From NCBI RefSeq assembly GCF_008079445.1, contig NZ_VRYH01000016.1, forward strand, positions 1 to 34,429: a DNA stretch of 34,429 bases, written 5' to 3'. The DNA comes from Aidingimonas lacisalsi (GTDB lineage Bacteria > Pseudomonadota > Gammaproteobacteria > Pseudomonadales > Halomonadaceae). Under the pieces are notes generated by a model. It was not told where the DNA came from, did not search any database, and saw only the letters and a program-made list of their open reading frames with translations. Positions 31,708 to 34,429 of this stretch are shown piece by piece; within the stretch, counting starts at the first letter, position 1; each line of letters opens with the position of its first letter. Position numbers and translations under genes: made by a program.

Positions 31708-33237
31708 ATGGATCTCATTAATAGCTCGTCGTCAGTCATTCGACTGAGCGCACGAGATAATGCGGGTGTAGCCTCTACGGCGATAGCGACTGGAATGCCT
31801 ATTGGTGCTGAGGGCATCGTCGCGAAAGAGAATATCGATGCAGGCCATAAAATCGCCTTATGCGACATCTCCAGTGGGGAACCCGTTTATAAGTATGGGC
31901 AGGTCATCGGGGTTGCGAATCGCCATATCGCTGCTGGTGAGCATATACATACCGACAATCTTGCAATGACCGATAAAAGCTCGTCGTTACAAGACTTCTC
32001 TCCGCATGAAAAAACGGAAGTGATAGAGAATGATCGGGTATTCCAAGGGTACCATCGTGCGGATGGTTCCGTAGGCACTCGCAACTATATCGGCATACTT
32101 TCGACCGTCAATTGTTCGGCTACCGTTGCCAAGGTAGCTGCTGATGAACTGAATAAGTCCCAGGAGATTCAAGACCTTGGTTTCGACGGTGTCGTCGCGA
32201 TCACTCACGGTTCGGGCTGTGCCATGAACACTGAGTCTGAAGGGTTTGCTTTTTTGGAGCGTGTCATAGCTGGCTACGCTCAGCATCCTAATTTTGCTTT
32301 TGTCCTTATCATTGGCTTGGGATGTGAAACGAACCAGGTCAAGAGATTAGTAAAGGAATCCGGGATTGAAGACAGCTCCCGGCTTTCTTATTTCAATATT
32401 CAGGACACTGGTGGAACTCGCTCGAGTATTACCAGGGCCTGCAGTCAAGTTTATGAAATGGCAAGGAACTACGGGGGCATTGAACGCCAACCAGCACCTC
32501 TGAAACATCTTACTGTGGCATTGCAATGTGGTGGTTCGGATGGCTACTCCGGTATCACCGCCAACCCTGCATTGGGTGTTGCTTCTGATATGCTTGTGAA
32601 GCATGGGGCGAGTGTTATCTTGGGTGAAACACCTGAGATCTATGGTGCTGAGCATTTGCTGATCGAACGTGCCATCGATAAAGAGATCGCTAGGAAATTG
32701 CTGGAACGCATAGCCTGGTGGAAACACTACACTGAAATCAACGGTGCTGAACTGAATAATAACCCATCTCCGGGAAATAAGGCCGGGGGGCTTTCGACGA
32801 TTCTGGAAAAATCTCTTGGGGCCGTGGCAAAAAGTGGCAGCTCCAGTCTGAATGATGTGCTTGAATACGCAGAGAGAATAAAACGGCCCGGGTTTAATTT
32901 CATGGATAGTCCTGGCTATGATCCAGTCTCTGTTACCGGTCAAATCGCCTCGGGGTCCAACCTGGTATGTTTTACGACCGGCAGAGGGTCAGTATCGGGC
33001 TATAAGCCTTCTCCGTGTCTCAAGCTTGCAACTAACACCGCAATGTATGAAAAAATGTCCGAGGACATGGATATCAACTGTGGAATGATCGTTGATGGCA
33101 TGGCGAGTGTCGATGAGCTTGGCGAGATAATTTTTGAACAGATTATTGCTATTGCCTCCGGGAAATTAAGTGCCAGTGAGTCACTTGGATATGGGAACAA
33201 TGAGTTCGTGCCATGGATGGTTGGTGCTGTTACATGA
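31708..33237 (+). CDS. UxaA-family hydrolyase (altronate/galactarate dehydratase-like)
   Basis: From ATG 31708 (GGAG six bases upstream) the protein is 509 residues. An N-terminal SAF domain (about 10-90: SARDNAGVASTAIATGMPIG, IDAGHKIALCDI, YGQVIGVANRHIAAG) precedes the UxaA catalytic region from about 105. That region has GYHRADGSVGTRNYIGILSTVNCSA, THGSGCAMNTESEGF, IIGLGCETNQ, QCGGSDGYSGITANPALGVASD and TTGRGSVSGYKPSPCLKLATNT. The Cys residues in STVNCSA, GSGC and GLGC are those expected for the iron site. It resembles altronate dehydratases more than GarD. These enzymes dehydrate sugar acids to 2-keto-3-deoxy acids. It faces the TRAP/AraD1 unit across a shared promoter region, so it likely acts before AraD1. 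The precise sugar acid is unknown. Confidence 0.85.
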   Translation: MDLINSSSSVIRLSARDNAGVASTAIATGMPIGAEGIVAKENIDAGHKIALCDISSGEPVYKYGQVIGVANRHIAAGEHIHTDNLAMTDKSSSLQDFSPHEKTEVIENDRVFQGYHRADGSVGTRNYIGILSTVNCSATVAKVAADELNKSQEIQDLGFDGVVAITHGSGCAMNTESEGFAFLERVIAGYAQHPNFAFVLIIGLGCETNQVKRLVKESGIEDSSRLSYFNIQDTGGTRSSITRACSQVYEMARNYGGIERQPAPLKHLTVALQCGGSDGYSGITANPALGVASDMLVKHGASVILGETPEIYGAEHLLIERAIDKEIARKLLERIAWWKHYTEINGAELNNNPSPGNKAGGLSTILEKSLGAVAKSGSSSLNDVLEYAERIKRPGFNFMDSPGYDPVSVTGQIASGSNLVCFTTGRGSVSGYKPSPCLKLATNTAMYEKMSEDMDINCGMIVDGMASVDELGEIIFEQIIAIASGKLSASESLGYGNNEFVPWMVGAVT

Positions 33238-33262
33238 ATGTCGCATACAGTGGTTGTTCTGA

Positions 33263-34240
33263 ATGATGAAAACGCTAAAAGAGCAACTATATTTGACACT
33301 TGATAAAGGGATGGAGAGTGGGCGACTTGAGCCAGGCCTGGTATTACTGGAAGGTAATATCGCGGAATTGTTTGGTATGAGTCGTTCACCCGTCAGACAA
33401 ACGCTTCGTCAATTGCACGATGAAGGTAAAGTGAGCCGTTTTGATGGACGAGGCTATCTTGTTGGTGACAGTCCTGCGGAAGTCATCAGAAGACCCATCA
33501 CGTCAGAGGACATCAAGAATCTCGGGGAGCTTTCCAATGTAGAGCGTCAGGATTCCTGGGTTGTACATGCGGAAGCTATCGAACGCGATATTGTGCTGTG
33601 TTCCATGAAAGGGTCGTTTGAGCTTAACGAGCTGAAATTGGCTCGGGTGTTGGATGTTAGCCGAACGATTACCCACAGAATCTTGTTGCACCTGCAATCG
33701 ATAGGTGTGCTGGAAAAAGTGAAGTATAGTAGTTGGAGAGTGGTTCCCCTCGATGATGACCGTCTGCATAACCTTTATGAGGCCAGGCGTCAGTTAGAGC
33801 CGTTCATGATTGGCTGCGCAACAACGAGAATTCCCAAAGAAGATATTTCCAATTATATTGATAAGCTCGAGCATGCTTCTGCTAAATACCCTCATGTCAG
33901 CAGTGAACTGCTTGATGAGCTTGAAAATGACTTGCATGGTGATGCGGTAAGCCAAGGTGGGAATCAAGAAATATCGAATATGCTGAGCCGTGCTCGCCCC
34001 ATACTTTTGATCAGCAAGCACCTGCTGGGATCTTCCATTGAGCTACCCGATAATGACCCATTTTTCGATGAGCATCGTTGGATTTTTGAACGGATGCTCG
34101 AGGATAAGCCGCGTGAGGCAAGTCAAGCGCTTGAAGAACACCTGACACGTTCTGAATCCAAGGTTCTCGACCGTCTTGCACATTTCCGGCGCGAAGGCCA
34201 AGTGGCTATTCCGAGCTACCTGAAAGCTGCTGACAAGTAG
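33263..34240 (+). CDS. GntR-family regulator with two helix-turn-helix regions
   Basis: The protein is 325 residues, longer than the usual 220-250. The first winged helix at about residues 4-70 contains IAELFGMSRSPVRQTLRQLHDEGKV. A second helix-turn-helix-like region at about 105-155 contains LKLARVLDVSRTITHRILLHLQSIGVL. An FCD-like helical domain follows, beginning LHNLYEARRQLEPFMIG. It begins 25 bases after the UxaA-type stop, so the two are probably co-transcribed. The tandem arrangement is known in some sugar-acid regulators but is uncommon. It probably controls the dctP-uxaA divergent region. The start codon has only a weak ribosome-binding site, which suggests coupling to the upstream gene. 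Confidence 0.8.
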   Translation: MMKTLKEQLYLTLDKGMESGRLEPGLVLLEGNIAELFGMSRSPVRQTLRQLHDEGKVSRFDGRGYLVGDSPAEVIRRPITSEDIKNLGELSNVERQDSWVVHAEAIERDIVLCSMKGSFELNELKLARVLDVSRTITHRILLHLQSIGVLEKVKYSSWRVVPLDDDRLHNLYEARRQLEPFMIGCATTRIPKEDISNYIDKLEHASAKYPHVSSELLDELENDLHGDAVSQGGNQEISNMLSRARPILLISKHLLGSSIELPDNDPFFDEHRWIFERMLEDKPREASQALEEHLTRSESKVLDRLAHFRREGQVAIPSYLKAADK

Positions 34241-34269
34241 CTGTAAGCAGAGCGTAATCCATGATTGAC

Positions 34270-34302
34270 GAAGACGAGCAGCCCATCGGGCTGCTCGTCT
34301 TC
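34270..34302. terminator. Strong bidirectional terminator
   Basis: GAAGACGAGCAGCCC and GGGCTGCTCGTCTTC form a perfect 15-bp stem with a three-base loop. It lies between the convergent GntR and aldehyde dehydrogenase genes. The stem ends in purine-rich or pyrimidine-rich bases on each side, so it can serve both strands. Confidence 0.85.
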
Positions 34303-34319
34303 TTGCAGGGCGGGTAGGC

Positions 34320-34429
34320 TTACTGCTCGCGCTTGCCATCCACCAGGCGCGTGACCTTCAGCGGATTGTCGTCCTGCAGTGCCGTCGGCAGCAGGGTGCC
34401 CGGCAGGTTCTGGTAGCACACCGGCCGCA
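34320..34429 (-). CDS. C-terminal end of an aldehyde dehydrogenase, probably KGSA dehydrogenase (partial)
   Basis: The minus-strand frame, open from the right edge to TAA at 34320-34322, encodes 36 residues containing RPVCYQNLPGTLLPTALQDD and then NPLKVTRLVDGK. This is the characteristic ending of NADP-dependent alpha-ketoglutarate-semialdehyde dehydrogenases (2,5-dioxovalerate dehydrogenases) in hydroxyproline and sugar-acid operons. That enzyme oxidises KGSA to 2-oxoglutarate. The catalytic Cys and cofactor domain are outside the window, so the assignment rests on the tail and on the neighbourhood. Confidence 0.7.
   Translation of the reverse strand, partial: RPVCYQNLPGTLLPTALQDDNPLKVTRLVDGKREQ

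Noticed and set aside
1-34429. CRISPR arrays, tRNA, rRNA and a replication origin
   Set aside because: No regularly spaced repeats, cloverleaf-like sequences, rRNA-like stretches or DnaA-box clusters were noticed by eye. A covariance-model scan would be needed to exclude small RNAs.

Overview
The window looks like chromosome from a moderately halophilic gammaproteobacterium, most likely Halomonas, Chromohalobacter or a relative. The reasons are an ectoine-hydroxylase remnant, acidic proteins, and the density of tripartite carboxylate transporters and FCD-type GntR regulators. The genus is an inference, because no rRNA or other marker gene is present. No tRNA, rRNA or CRISPR array was recognised.

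Positions 1-7020 form a decay zone. It holds the end of a GGDEF gene, a truncated ectoine hydroxylase, a frameshifted chaB and a Na+/Ca2+-exchanger-type antiporter. An IS3-family element landed exactly on the antiporter start codon, and that element is itself internally deleted. An intact membrane-anchored endonuclease/exonuclease/phosphatase-fold protein follows. Next is an AT-rich islet with a SIR2-like gene beside a small tyrosine recombinase, each broken by one missing base. Last is a quinone oxidoreductase reduced to its two ends.

Positions 7020-15200 are mostly intact accessory metabolism. A nucleoside-recognition (Gate) membrane protein comes first. A redox islet follows: an F420-type NADP reductase, an MDR alcohol dehydrogenase and a LysR gene, with a divergent HxlR regulator. 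Then comes an iron islet in which two Fur-box-like sites precede an IsdG-type heme monooxygenase overlapped by an SDR, and a siderophore-interacting FAD reductase. A 5'-nucleotidase gene lies between them.

Positions 15200-34429 form a large catabolic island. (a) A minus-strand operon carries a KDG-dehydratase-like DHDPS enzyme, a tripartite tricarboxylate transporter (tctC-tctB-tctA) and a GntR gene. (b) A hydroxyproline block has a minus-strand unit (4-hydroxyproline epimerase, 1-pyrroline-4-hydroxy-2-carboxylate deaminase, Ldh2-family imino-acid reductase) and a plus-strand unit (D-hydroxyproline dehydrogenase-type flavoenzyme, NhaC-type carrier, then a GntR gene). An identical 16-bp near-palindrome lies on the -10 of both divergent units, and its 13-bp core recurs before the GntR gene. 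(c) An acid-sugar block has a TRAP transporter (dctPQM), an AraD1/GguC-type FAH enzyme, a divergent UxaA-family dehydratase and a double-HTH GntR gene. (d) The right edge cuts the C-terminus of what looks like alpha-ketoglutarate-semialdehyde (KGSA) dehydrogenase.

The unifying idea, which is inferred, is that three unrelated enzyme types (HypD-like, KDGDH-like and AraD1-like) each make KGSA from a different imported substrate. The truncated aldehyde dehydrogenase would then pass KGSA to 2-oxoglutarate. Each branch has its own importer and GntR regulator.
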